From Asparagopsis taxiformis (lineage: Eukaryota > Rhodophyta > Florideophyceae > Bonnemaisoniales > Bonnemaisoniaceae), in assembly GCA_030407315.1 (NCBI GenBank), contig JALQPE010002733.1:1-64000 (forward strand): a stretch of 64,000 nucleotides of DNA. The letters run 5' to 3'. Below, piece by piece: positions 21,856 to 33,700 of the stretch (its first letter is position 1; the number at the start of each line of letters is the position of its first letter). The position numbers and the translations under genes were made by a program. The notes beneath the pieces are model-generated. The model saw only the letters and a program-made list of their open reading frames with translations. It searched no databases and had not been told where the DNA came from.

Positions 21856-21926
21856 TAATTTTTCGGGCTCCAAAAATTACTCGAGTAAAAACTGATCTAG
21901 TCTTTGTCGGGAGCTAGATCAGTTTT
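21856..21926. repeat. terminal-arm hairpin site, left copy (split by copia B1)
   Basis: Left arm ends AAAACTGATCTAG at 21900, then the 13-bp spacer TCTTTGTCGGGAG (21901-21913), then CTAGATCAGTTTT (21914-21926), where B1 is inserted. The right arm resumes at 28580 as TACTCGAGTAATTC. Without B1 this is the same hairpin as at 33701-33833. Confidence 0.8.
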
Positions 21927-22542
21927 TGTTGAAACGAAATGGTCGCTTACCGAGCGTTTATTGAATCTGCGAGCTCACTACATTATTTGTATTCTCGCCG
22001 AGGTGCGCCGGCGGTGCTAAGGACAGCCTGTTAATAGCTGCTCCAGACAGTCTGTCACTGACAGTCTGTCCTGGTAAGCACCCGCTGCCAATCTGGTACA
22101 CGTGGGCTTCTCTATCATATCGTCCACACGTGTACACTAATCATAACATTTTCCCTGTGCCATGATGGCAACCCATCCTGGCTTTTCTAATTACTAATTG
22201 AAAGTATGACAAACAAATTGAAACTTCAGACGCTGTTATCTCCGTGAAGAAAGGTCGTAGAAGCTTCGGAGAAGTTGCTACCCGACTAATTCGGGCACGC
22301 TGAACATGATGAGATAGGTTTCGGAGCGCCTAGAGCACTCCTTCTAGGAGAAATCGAGGGTTAAAGTTTTCTCACGTAACTGAGCCCCTCAGGGCCTATT
22401 ACAGTGAGTGCTTCAACCGTTTTTCAACGAGGAACACGATGAGCCATATTTCAAGGCTCCTAGAGGACTCCTTCATCGAGATTTTCACAGGATATTCTCG
22501 AGATTGAGTGCTTCTGTTGCTGCGACTCAATTATTCGCAACA
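21927..22542 (-). repeat. copia B1 3' LTR
   Basis: 616 bp, TG...CA. Shares the GACAG-hairpin and the ACACGTG inverted pair with family A LTRs. A related sub-block about 130 bp long is partly repeated within it (AGAGGACTCCTTC against AGAGCACTCCTTC). Polypurine tract at 22543-22554. Confidence 0.92.
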
Positions 22543-25500
22543 CTCCCCCTCTGTGACAAGCTCGATGAAGCACCAGATGTAGGGAGGTTTTGAAGTCCGA
22601 TGAGGTCTTTGAATTTGTGAAGGAGAAGACGGGGAAGAGGTTTTGTGAGCAAGTCGGCAGCCATTTCTGATGTGGGGCAGTATTGCATTGTGTAGAGGTT
22701 TTTGTCGAGGCTATCGCGTACGAAGTGGTATTGAATGTCAATGTGCTTTGTTCTAGTTCCGGACACATCATCTCGAGCCATATTGATAGATCCTTGGTTA
22801 TCGACGTTGATGCAGATCGGCTCGTATTCTTCGCTTGCTGTGATTGAGCGGAAAATGTTGCTAAGCCAGATTGATTCTTTTACAGCTGCACACAGAGCCA
22901 TGTACTCCGCTTCCGAGGAGGAAAGAGCAACGCAACCTTGTTTGCGTGACTTCCAGCTGACGGCCCCTCCCGCCATTAGGAAAACGTAACCACTGGTGGA
23001 TTTTCGATTGATCGTGCAGCCACCCCAGTCGGAGTCACTGTACGCGATCGGGTGGAACGGTTTATCGGCTTGATAGAGCAAGCCCAGATTCCTTGTTCCA
23101 TTCACATAGCGGAGTACGCGCTTAACTGCTGTCCACAGTCTTGTTGTCGGATGTTCCACATGTTGGGCAAGCCGTCCCACAGCGAAGGATATGTCGGGGC
23201 GAGTCCCGACCGATAGATACATGAGGCTACCAACAGCGCTTCGATATAGTGTAGAGTCTATAGGTTCCCCTTCGAGGTCTGCAGGACTTATCTGCGATTC
23301 CATTGGGGTGACTACGGGACTCGAGTCAAGCATCCCGAAGCGTTCTAGCACCTTGTGGACATAACGACTCTGGCTGAGGTGCAGAGTTCCTCTTGACGAG
23401 CTGCGAACGATCTCGAGTCCAGGACAGACCTTGGCTTCTCCGCAGTCTTTCATTGAGAACCTTTTATTGAACTCCCCTTTTAGCCAATCAAGTAGTCGGC
23501 GATTACTTGATGCCATGAGTAGGTCGTCAACGTAGAGGGTAATGATCACCATTGCTCCTCCTTCATACTTGACGTAAAGGCATGGATCATACGGAGAAGT
23601 CTCAAATTTGAGGATACCGATCACGAATTCGTCGATCTTTGCGTGCCACTGTCTCGGAGCTTGTTTTAGACCTTAGAGTGCTCTTTGCAGTTTACACACA
23701 TGGTTCGGGTATTGCGGATGAACGAACCCTTCTGGTTGCTCCATGTAGATATCTTGATCGAGATCACCGTATAGGAAGGCTGTCTTGACATCCATTTGAT
23801 CGCAATGGAGGGATTTGTGAGCAACAATAGCGAGGAACGTGCGGAGAGTGCATAGTTTTACAACCGGAGCGTATGTTTCTTCGTAGTCAACACCGTATTG
23901 TTGTTCAAAGCCACGAGTGACTAGTCGTGCTTTGTACTTCACACCGTTCGTTCCGTCGTCGTTGACAACATCCTTGATTTTGAAAAGCCATTTGCAGGAG
24001 AGAAGATTGCGGGCTTCACTGCGAGGGACAAGAATCCAGGTCTGGTTGGTGTAGAGAGATTCCATTTCGGAGTCTATTGCTTTGAGCCAGAGCTTTCTAT
24101 CCTCCCCCTCTGTCGCGGTAGTGAAGGTGAGGAGTTCCGGAGCAATGCTAACGAGTGCAGTCGGTTTCCACCATTGAGTCGGGGGCTTTCGAGGTCTTGA
24201 AGATTTCCGAGGAGCAGATGGAATGGAGAGGTTGCTCGGGGAAGCCGGTATAGTAGGATGAGCAGGACTGCTTGGAGAAGCAATGGGGCTCGATTCTCCC
24301 CCGGAGATGCTGGGAGACTGTGGAGGCGTGGGCGACTCGTCATCCGATTTTTGCATGCGGGGTTGAGGATGGTCCGGTATGTAGCTCAAGGTGTTGTCGT
24401 CATCAATATATGTAGAGTCTTCAACAGAGCGAGGTTGAGTGGTTTCATCCGATGCCGATTCGTCGAAGACGACGTCCCTTGAGATTACCACGGTGTTCGT
24501 TTGGTCGTCCCACAGCTTGTACGCTTTCTGGGTTTTGGAGTAACCGATCATCATGGCAGGAGATGAGCGACTGTTTAGAGATGTTAGGCGTATTTGTGGG
24601 ACCTTGTACCAACACTGACTACCGAACACTTTTAGATGAGAGATATCAGGTTTACGACCCATCCATAATTCGAACGGAGTTTTATCTGAGGGTATCCCAC
24701 GGCTTGTGACACGATTTCGGACGTATGCTGCGCAGTCAAGGGCTTCCGCCCAGAAGTCTGCAGGGACAGAATTGTGATGGAGCATGGCACGAATGAGGTC
24801 TTTTAGAGTCCGGTTCATCCGTTCCGATACACCGTTTTGCTGCGGGGTATAGGGAGCGGTAGTCTGGCGAGTGATTCCGTGAGTTATGAGGAACTCGCTA
24901 AACTCGTTTGAGAAATATTCACCGCCACCATCCGAGCGAAGTTGGCGGATTTTTCGTCCTGTGTGTGTCTCTGCAGTATTTCGAAAGTGCTGGAAAGAGC
25001 TGAAGCTGTCTGATTTCAGTGCGATAGGATAGACGGAAAGCCAACGGGACTTGTCGTCGATAAAGGTAACGAAGTAACGCGCTCCCCCTTTTGAAGATGT
25101 TTCCATAGGTCCGGCTACATCAGTGTGGACAAGGTCAAGTAAACCGGTTGCTCGAGTATCAGATGCATGGGGGATTGGTGCTCGAGCCATTTTACCGGCC
25201 AGGCAGCCTTTGCACGGTTGCTGGGTTGTCGTCCCACCGGCAATTTGGAGACCTTTAACGAGGGAGTGTTTTGCCATATGCGAGATTGCTGCATGGTGTA
25301 CGTGTCCGAGGCGACGATGCCAGAGTTCCAGGCTGACCACACATGCCACCTCAACGTTATGTTCGTGAGGAGTAGTGTGTAGAGTATAGAGTCCATGTCG
25401 ACGAGTCCCTAAAGCAACTATGGAGTTGTTCTTTTTGATTTCGACAGTGTCATTTATGAAGGAGAGGGAGAGACCACGACTGGTGAGGGTGGAAACTGAG

Positions 25501-26627
25501 ATAAGGGAGAACACGAATGAGGGTACGTGCAGCACGTTGCGGAGTATGCACGTTGAAGTGACACCTTTTACTATTATAGGTAGGTGGATATCTCCTCGAC
25601 CGATGGCTATGGAGGAGGACTTGTCGCCCATGGTAACGTTGAAAGGGATCTCTGACGTATACGTTTTGAACATGGATCGGTCGAAGGTGATATGTGAGGT
25701 GGCCGCAGAGTCAATATGCCAGACTGTTGCCTTGCGTTCGTGAGAACTGTTGCACGCCTCGATAGCACTGCTGAGTAAACATACGTAGTCGACTTCTTCT
25801 TCGGATGGTTCCATTGCTACTGCAGCGGTTTGCATTGGAACGCTGGTTGCTGGAGATGTGGATCCTCGAGGCTTGTTACTCCGAGAATGATTGGGACGAC
25901 CATGCTTTTCCCAGCAATAGGGTTCGGTATGGTTGGTTCTGTGGCAGTGAGAGCAGTATTTTCGATTGGCACGACGTGGTTGTTTCCCAGATAAGTTGAC
26001 TAATGCTGATGCTTGTTGAGATGTGTGTGAAGAGTTTCGTAGCATGCTAGTTCTTCTTTCTTCCTGCAGTAAGCGGCTGCGCACCTTGTCAAAGGTGAAC
26101 GAAGGGTCGTCATCTCCAATTGCATCGAGTGCCGTGATCAACGTTCGGAAGGATGATGGGAGGCCGTTGAGTACAGCCATGGCCATTTCCTTTTCGTCAA
26201 TCTTGACGTCCATTGACTCGAGGTGGGAAGCCATTTGACGTACACGATTGATGTATACAAGCATTTGCTCCCCCTGCTTCATTGTTGCAGTGTAGAAGTC
26301 ACGACGAGCAGCGAGCTTGTTCAGAAGAGTGTGACGTTGATGGACGTTGCAGATCTCTTGCCACATTTCTAGGGCGGTAGTAGTGTGGCGAACGTTCTTC
26401 AGCATTTCGTCTGACAGACTGATGCCGATTGCCATGCGAGCAGTCTTGTCTTTACGAGTCCATTTAGACAATGCCTCTGGATCCTCTGGAGGAGGGCGGC
26501 ATAGAATGGGATCGATCATGTCGTCCACCTCGCGGTGGCCGAGGATGAGCTCCATCTTTTGCTTCCATGAGTGGAAGTTGGAGTAATCCAGCTTTTCAAT
26601 GCGAATGCCGGATGAATTGCTCTCCAT
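22527..26627 (-). pseudogene. copia B1 gag-pol with one nonsense codon
   Basis: Starts at the ATG at 26627 (MESNSSGIRIEKLDYSNFHSW). Order: gag, CCHC knuckle CSHCHRTNHTEPYC, protease DSAATSH, integrase (LGHVHHAA, CKGCLAGKMAR, FIDDKSRW, QQNGVSERMNR), reverse transcriptase (YVDDLLMAS) and RNase H (YSDSDWGG, SSSEAEYMAL). A TAA at 23673-23675 replaces the Tyr codon in ALYGLKQAPRQW; frame before and after is the same. The final stop lies inside the LTR. Otherwise full length (about 1366 codons). Confidence 0.93.
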
Positions 26628-26810
26628 GGCTCTGTATTATGTCTTATCTGTTCGACCCTTCCCAAGTGGACAACCGATAGTCGTCTAGGACCAAGCTGGG
26701 ATCTATAGGATAAAGACTTTTAGCTAAGAGCTAGATGGGTGGAGAACAAGAAACAAGGTTTATCAAAGAGAAATCAGCTAGATTTCTAGTTTGTCTAGAG
26801 AAGGGGAGTA

Positions 26811-27229
26811 CTACTTATCGGAGGACGAGGAAGCCTTAGAGGCTTTAGCGGCTTTGAGGGTCTTCTCGATGCCACGGTGGCGACTACCGCGGAGGTGGTT
26901 GTCGAACTCGCTCTGGGTGCGAACGATGACACCGCAGGGTTTGCAGACCTTGAGACCACCTTCCTTGAGGCGTTCGATAGTCTTCTTATGTCTAGAGCCG
27001 CTAAAGTGTGCGACTCTAGACTCGGCGGAGTTGAGGAAGACGTTGCAGTGGTGACACCTCGAGCGGTTTGCCTTCTTGTGAGCGGCGTACTTCTTCTTGT
27101 TATCCCTCCTTTCGGCGATGCTATAGGCTTTGCGGAAGACCCGGTCTTGAAGAGACTCCCCCTCGCGACGGAGCCTGGGAGGCTGCTCGTCGGAGCGCGG
27201 TTCCACGCGGTCTTCGTCACTGCTAGACA
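26811..27229 (-). CDS. copia B1 accessory ORF: two U1/matrin-type zinc fingers
   Basis: About 139 residues, close homologue of the A-family ORF. Fingers: CHHCNVFLN...HFSGSRH and CKPCGVIV...HLRGSRH, each C-x2-C-x12-H-x5-H. The start codon again forms across a splice junction (intron 27230-27326): exon 1 ends ...CACAA, exon 2 begins TGTCTAGC. Conservation of protein, intron and junction between two families argues that the ORF is selected. It lies between the leader and gag, with about 180 bp to the gag ATG. Confidence 0.85.
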
Positions 27230-27326
27230 CTGCAGATTGAAAGTAGAGAGCGTGTTAGAAGTTATACCGATCAATACTAAGGTCTAAACCTTGAAATAGA
27301 CCGAAAGGTGAAAGGTATAAACTTAC
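27230..27326 (-). other. predicted GT-AG intron, copia B1 leader
   Basis: Minus strand starts GTAAGTTTATACC and ends TTTCAATCTGCAG, with a TTCTAAC branch-like motif. 97 bp. Splicing joins A to TG to make the ATG of the zinc-finger ORF. Confidence 0.75.
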
Positions 27327-27507
27327 TTGTGGAAACCGTTGACAATGAAACCAAACGTTCGATGAGTTTATTCGGTGATAGGTAGAGGCTATAACGCTAT
27401 ACCGATCAGGACAAGGTCACTGTCTTACAAGAGCAGGACCGAGTTGAGAAAGGTATAGACTAGCCAGTATAAAAGCAAAGGTCGATTCCAGTAATTGGGC
27501 CTTCAGT

Positions 27508-27585
27508 GGCCCGGTAGCCGAGTCGGTTGGACGGTCCACGGAGATGTATAGATCCTTGGTTCAAACCCCAGCAACGACGCTGGCC
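27508..27585 (+). promoter_or_regulatory. tRNA-like Pol III unit, antisense in copia B1 leader
   Basis: Plus strand, opposite to the element. A box TAGCCGAGTCGG, B box GGTTCAAACCC, 5' GGCCCGG facing 3' GCTGGCC (five of seven pairs), then AAACTTTTT, a T5 terminator-like run. Sequence differs from the A-family unit, yet position and orientation are the same. Confidence 0.68.
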
Positions 27586-27939
27586 AAACTTTTTCCTTCG
27601 CAGGAGAACCGAAGATGAAAGAATGATGTCACCGGATGACGATGACCCAGAGACGGATGGCAAGATGACAGAGCGTCAGTGTGACACAGTGTGGATGTCA
27701 GTGTCAGTGACAGGATGACACAGTGTCGGCGCGGAGCGGCGACAGAGGTGCGGCGCGGCGACAGAGGTGCGCGGCGGCGACAGAGGTGCGCGGGAAGGCG
27801 CAGAACGGAAGAAAAGCGCGCAAACGAAGAGACGAGAAAACGAGGCGAGAACGAGACGGAACGAGACGAAATAGGTAAGAGAACGCCGACGCAAACGACG
27901 CACTTACCGAAGCGCGAGAGATATTGAAACGACCTACGA

Positions 27940-27958
27940 GCGCGCTGGGCCCATAACC
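27940..27958 (-). other. copia B1 primer-binding site (initiator tRNA-Met half)
   Basis: Plus strand GCGCGCTGGGCCCATAACC differs by one base from the anticodon arm of vertebrate initiator tRNA-Met as I remember it. It abuts the 5' LTR. Confidence 0.88.
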
Positions 27959-28574
27959 TGTTGAAACGAAATGGTCGCTTACCGAGCGTTTATTGAATCT
28001 GCGAGCTCACTACATTATTTGTATTCTCGCCGAGGTGCGCCGGCGGTGCTAAGGACAGCCTGTTAATAGCTGCTCCAGACAGTCTGTCACTGACAGTCTG
28101 TCCTGGTAAGCACCCGCTGCCAATCTGGTACACGTGGGCTTCTCTATCATATCGTCCACACGTGTACACTAATCATAACATTTTCCCTGTGCCATGATGG
28201 CAACCCATCCTGGCTTTTCTAATTACTAATTGAAAGTATGACAAACAAATTGAAACTTCAGACGCTGTTATCTCCGTGAAGAAAGGTCGTAGAAGCTTCG
28301 GAGAAGTTGCTACCCGACTAATTCGGGCACGCTGAACATGATGAGATAGGTTTCGGAGCGCCTAGAGCACTCCTTCTAGGAGAAATCGAGGGTTAAAGTT
28401 TTCTCACGTAACTGAGCCCCTCAGGGCCTATTACAGTGAGTGCTTCAACCGTTTTTCAACGAGGAACACGATGAGCCATATTTCAAGGCTCCTAGAGGAC
28501 TCCTTCATCGAGATTTTCACAGGATATTCTCGAGATTGAGTGCTTCTGTTGCTGCGACTCAATTATTCGCAACA
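27959..28574 (-). repeat. copia B1 5' LTR
   Basis: 616 bp, apparently identical to the 3' LTR at 21927-22542. Followed by the GTTTT target copy at 28575-28579. Confidence 0.92.
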
Positions 28575-28687
28575 GTTTTTACTCGAGTAATTCTTGGAGC
28601 CCAAAAAATTACCAAATTTTATCATCCACGGAAAAAGCGCTGTGGAGGTGTTCTGGTCGTTGGTAGCAGTGCCAAGGCACACCTGAG

Positions 28688-29012
28688 GAGTAGTATGAGA
28701 GTTCCCAAACCTTTGTTCTAGCCTACTTCTACTCTGCTTTAAAAGATGATAGAAATGTAACTGTAACTAAAAGCTAGACAAGTATCTACGAGAAGGGAGG
28801 TGTACATGGAGGAAGGGACAGGACAGGTATATTTCAATAGCACGCTCTGTTTGTTCAGCTCAGGTTGGCTGGGAGAGTTGATGTATAGAATGAAAAAAGA
28901 GACGGTTTATGAAGACATATCGTAGAGTTATGGAATAGTCAACTGGTTGCAGCAAGCAACAGAATCGTTGAAATACGAGAGATCAACTAATGTCTACGGT
29001 AACTAACAGATT
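28688..29012. other. 3' flank of the E1 gene
   Basis: Non-coding sequence between the E1 left terminal repeat and the end of the ParB/dioxygenase gene. Nothing recognised. Confidence 0.4.
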
Positions 29013-32000
29013 CTAGACTTCCATGTAATCCTCCCCAGAACTGCCAGCTGAAGAAGAGCTGGTATCACTCTCGACGTCGTGGGGTAACTCGTACATATCT
29101 GGCCTTGCGACCGGACGCGAGTCCTTCAACGGTGCATAGACTAGATCGTTGACTAAGACCGATGTTTCCCGAATTGCCATGGTGTGGGCCCTAATATGAT
29201 GAGGATAAACCATCTTGTATTTCTTCCCAAGCTTGGTTTTCATCAGCTCGTGATCTTTCCATCCCGGGCCGCTGTGCTCGAGGTCCCCACGACATACTAT
29301 AACAGAATACGGTGGGATCCATACCAATTCTGGCTTGAGAAGGGGAAATATGGCCGCTGCAGATCGATGGGGAGCGTTAAGGAATGCATGGCTTCGCGGC
29401 CGTACAATAAGCGGAGTGCCCATTGCACCAGTAGCGATGAATGAATAATCCGGAAATGGAATAGGAGTCCCGTTGAAGCGGTTTTCGTCTTCTCACGGAG
29501 GACCAGGGTAGACGAAGTCGAGATGTGGGACTTGGCGCTCGCAACGAGATCCAGTTAGAAGCAACCTGAGCCCTGTCTTCCCGAACTGGAGCTTCGGGCC
29601 TTTTTCAAATCCGTCCAGAGACGGAGTTGAATCCTCTAGATGCAACTTTTCTGCTATGATAGCAAAGAAAACATCCAAGGCCGCCTTGTCTCTCGTGAGA
29701 GTGGAAGTAGAATCCTTTTCCAGATCTTCCACTACAGCCTTGCATGGGGTCATGAACCTTTGTTCATCCGGGCCACCACGCGCATCCTGGTCGGAAGAAC
29801 CCGAATTCAGAATGGGCCCCCAAGCACCATCCTGCCCATCTACGAACATGTTACAAAACGAGTCGAGGAGTTTGTGGATAGTAGAGCTGAGCTCGGATGG
29901 TTGTAGGATGCCGTGAAGGACGACATAACCAAGAGAGTCCAATCGGGCCCTGGCACGCTCGAAGTAAACCAATCTTGAAGAACTTGTATCCCCTGCCACG
30001 GACTCTATATCCTGCTGAAACTCTTCCACCTCACCCTCCGTTACATGAAATCCCGAGCGGTGTTCCGGATGCAGCAAACTGGAAATGGAACGCACCATTG
30101 AAGCAGCCTCCTCTACAGAATTATGACTGGTGAAAAATGATGGGGGCTCAGGTTGCTGATCCTCGTACCGATGTACTTTGAAACCTTTGGATTGCAACCT
30201 CGTAGGAGTGATTTGATCCTCGTCTTCTTTTTCTTCTCCGGAGTCTTCATTGCCGTCCATGCTTCCTCCCTCATCATTACCTTGCTTGACTTGCTTTAAA
30301 GCAATTGCTGCTTTCTTCGTCTTCTTTGTTCCAGAGGCAGACCGAGGAGTAACCGAAGGAGTAGATGGGGAATCAAGTGACGCGATGTGCTCAGCAATAG
30401 CAGCAGATCTAGCCTTTGAACGAGTAAGACGGGAAGGGAAAGAGAGAGATTGGGGGGATGATATAGCTCGCCGCTTCGCGGGTGGAGCTCCTGGAGAAGA
30501 AGGAAATTTCCTCTTCGCCCCCGTCTGTTGAGGAGCGGGTTCAGAGGGCTGCTGAGGTTTTTCCACCGAATCAGTACTGGAACTGGCCTTCGCATATGGG
30601 TTGAAGTCATCCCTTCCCAGGCTTCCTGTTCCGTTACTCCCGCTGGCGGCTTCCAAGATGGTGGGTCACCATCTTTCCCACCATCGTAACATTTCCTGGA
30701 ACAAACGAAGACCATATCACGCTCCCCTGCAGCGAGGTACTTCCTTGGGATGAGATGATGCACTCGCGCATAGTCACATAGATTGTGAACCGGATTAATT
30801 CCGCAAGCCGTGCATTTATGAACAGCGGCACTTCCAGGAAAAGCGCAGTAATCTCCCAAGGAGCATGGAAACGGGCGTGGAGTAGTACTGTCACGCGGTA
30901 TGCAGCTGACTGTGATGTTAGATACAGTCTTACTTGCTCCCTTCGACGCTGAATCCGGAGCTTTCTGAACTTCTGTGCCATCTTCCGCACCATCCGCACC
31001 AATTTCATTCCGTGAAGAGGGAGTGGAATGCGCGTCGGGTGGTTCAGAACGGTTCTCGTCCTCGGAGCCCAGTTGCTCGGGATGTGGAGAATCTGCATCC
31101 TTTTCAGGTGCATCCTTGGAAATCTCCATGTCGTCATCCGACCCAGCGCTGGTTTCGGGTATCACCTGTTTTGATGCGGGAGTGGACGGTAGTTCCTCGA
31201 CGGTCTCGTCGATAACAACGTCATCAGAAGAGATGGGGATTGGGAGAGGTTCCATGATAACGTCTTCGAATTGGGTTAAACGACGTTCATGTCTCGAAGC
31301 ACCCGTAGTCTTCGTCGCTGGTTGAGCAGCACCAGTCGACTGCGAAGCTTGCATAATAGCTTGAGTGACTGGTTCGCCACCTTGGCGCTTGTCTTGAACC
31401 CCCTTGTTTTCTCCATTGCCGTCTTCTTCTTCATCCGGGCCGTGTGATTCGGATGAAACCTGGCGAGTGGACTGAATTCCAAAGCGGTCTCGAAGAACGG
31501 ATCGAAAACTCTCCAGCCGTGCCTCCTGGTTTTCGGGTTTCCTCGGCACGGGCTTTTCCTCGTATTGAATCATACGTTTGTAGACGGATTTCCACGTTGG
31601 TATCATATCCGTTCCGTCTGATTCCAAGTCTTCGAGGTCAGCGATGTCTTCGGTCGACAGGTTACTGGCACGTGCCATCTCACGAATGACTTCGTAATAT
31701 TGTTGAATGTAGGTCAAGTACGTCCGAAGGTCGAAAGACGGGACACGACCGAAGGTGGGAAGCAGTTGGACATTGCGGTAGTGAATGCACTTGACCATTA
31801 GCTCACTGGCACGATCCTCCGCCCTTGTAAAAGCAGTGTCCTTGAGAATTAAAAGACTGATTCCAACTTCGTTTTCCTTTCTTCCTGAGCAAGCCTTGTA
31901 CGCAGCGTATGTGCGGGGTGAACGCCTCATGTTCAACGCCACATTCACTATAGAAGATACCGTGCTCTTCTTCAGAATACCGCTGAAGTGGCGCTGGAAG

Positions 32001-33158
32001 AACCAGTTCGCAACCTGTGATGCAGGCATATCAGCGACAGTTCTTTCACCGGGTCGGGCATATTTAACATTGCAGTTATAAATGCTAATGATCGCGTGGA
32101 TACGATCTCGAACTGTGGTCGGTAACACCGTGTGGACGAGTTCATTCAAACGCTGACTGAGGTACAGCATGTCCTCCATTGTCATCTTTTCTCCGTCAGG
32201 TCTTTGAGCTTCTTGTACTGGTGTTGACTCACTGAGAATGGGCCTGGTAGGCCTAATTCCGTGAGAAAACTTTGACCCTCGATTTCTCTATGAAGGAGTG
32301 GTCTGAGCGCTCTGAAACCTATCTCATCGTATTCAGCGTGCCCGAATTAGTCGGGTAGCAACTTCTCCGGGGCTCCTACGACACTCCATTACGGAGTAAC
32401 TGGCCTTTGAAGTTTCAATTTGTTTGTCATAGTTTCAATTAGTAATTAGAAATGCCAAGATGGGTTGCCATCATGGCAGAGGGAAAATGTTATGATAAGT
32501 GTACACGTGTGGATGATATGATAGAGAAGCCCACGTGTACCAGATTGGCAGCTAGTGCTTGCTAGGACAGACTGTCAGTGACAGTCTGTCTGGAGCAGCC
32601 TTGAACAGGCTGTCCTTAGCACCGCCGGCGCACCTCGGCGAGAATACAAATTATGTAGTGAGCTCGCAGATTCAGTAAACGCTCGGTAAGCGACCAAACT
32701 TTATCAACAACTGGGACATTGTCAACCACAGACGCCAAACGTTCCACCTCTTTTTCTTTGCATCGTAAAAGAGCACGGCGACGATGGAGTCCGTCCACGA
32801 TGTAATAGCGGCTTCCACTGGATTGGTAGGGTAGGGAAACAACAGTGATACATCCCACCGCAGAGGTCTGGAAGCCTTCCATAACCATCTTGCGGAACAA
32901 CAAGTCAACATGAGAGTCGTCAACTTCCCGGGATGTTTCATCGGGGACGTATATGTCCAGAATAGGCAACTTGATCATCTTGAAAACGTAATTCGACAAC
33001 GAAGAAGCAACGGAGCGTGACATCGCAGGAATGACTAGTTGACGTGCGCTGGAAGAAGCTTCCCCTCGGCGGGGACGTAGGCTCATGGTTGGGATCGCAA
33101 GGAGGGTCGAATAGCTGACGATTGAAACGGTACCAGAGTAACGCGGTATGCCTTTCAA
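29013..33158 (-). pseudogene. ParB-like / zinc module / 2OG-Fe(II) dioxygenase protein of E1, broken
   Basis: Reading from 33158: residues about 70-165 resemble a ParB/Srx fold (VDDSHVDLLFRKMV, then YYIVDGLHRRRALLRC). After the solo LTR the frame continues exactly (DNVPV then QEAQRPDGEK) into a helical region. Next comes a Cys/His cluster (CSLGDYC, HKCTACG, HNLC, VCSRKC) near 30700-30870, and an NLS-like AKRKFPSSPGAPPAKRR. The C-terminal PhyH-type dioxygenase has LGYVVLHGIL, iron-binding HLD in RQVPHLDF and a distal His in GDLEHSGPGW. Lesions: solo LTR, frameshift at the palindrome 30655-30675, and TGA at 29493-29495 between PGPP and EDENRF. Intact length about 1230 residues. PhyH-type enzymes hydroxylate small molecules, and relatives (TET/JBP) act on DNA bases; a DNA target here is inference from the ParB and zinc parts. 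Confidence 0.72.
32222..32709 (+). repeat. solo LTR, copia A family
   Basis: 488 bp, TG...CA, flanked by ACTGG on both sides (32217-32221, 32710-32714). It lies opposite to the gene it interrupts. No internal region remains, as expected after LTR-LTR recombination. Removing it with one ACTGG restores the open frame. Confidence 0.93.
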
Positions 33159-33639
33159 GTAGCAGGGGAGTACTAATCAGCTAGCCAGCGAGGGACAATG
33201 TATTAACAACAAATTTGTTCAACTGGAAGGACACCAAAACTGTGCGTAAAAATTCAGACCGCGCGAGCGGTTTCTATTGGCGCATGGTCCAACCTGAATC
33301 GAATAAACGGTCATAGCGCCAGTTCGAATAAAAATGTAAATTTCGGTAATTTTGCAATCTCGAAAAGTTACCGAACTACATACACCTTTCATGACTCGTA
33401 TATTATCAATAAGAAAAGAAGAAATGGAAACTGACTCTATCTCAGCAAGTATTAATACAACGGAAGTAGTCCTGAACCATTCATGACTTGTTCCAGTTAG
33501 TCAATGTTCTTCAGACATGTGCCGGATGCAGCTACACGAACCGTTTATTGAGCCTCACACCCTTTTATTTCTTCTACCTACCTTTTCCGCGCAATGCTGA
33601 AGTGTAAGAATTTTTTGGTTCTCGTTAGATATAACGGTT
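33159..33639. promoter_or_regulatory. 5' flank of the E1 gene
   Basis: About 480 bp between the first Met region and the right terminal repeat, with no other ORF. It should hold the promoter; no specific element could be identified. Confidence 0.35.
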
Positions 33640-33700
33640 CTCAGGTGTGCCTTGGCACTGCTCCCTACGACCAGAACACCTCCACAGCGCCTTTTCCGTG

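Larger units (their letters stand above)
21927..28574 (-). mobile_element. Ty1/copia retrotransposon B1, complete
   Basis: 6648 bp with 616-bp LTRs (21927-22542, 27959-28574) that look identical, and target duplication GTTTT (21922-21926, 28575-28579). Same organisation as copia A but a distinct family, with an LTR longer by about 130 bp. B1 carries one nonsense change in reverse transcriptase. B2, 30.2 kb away, is almost the same sequence. Confidence 0.95.

Noticed and set aside
30296..30650. C-terminal extension of the 629-codon frame (Leu-rich tail)
   Set aside because: It is the wrong frame after the palindrome at 30655-30675; the other frame carries the NLS-like and dioxygenase sequence.
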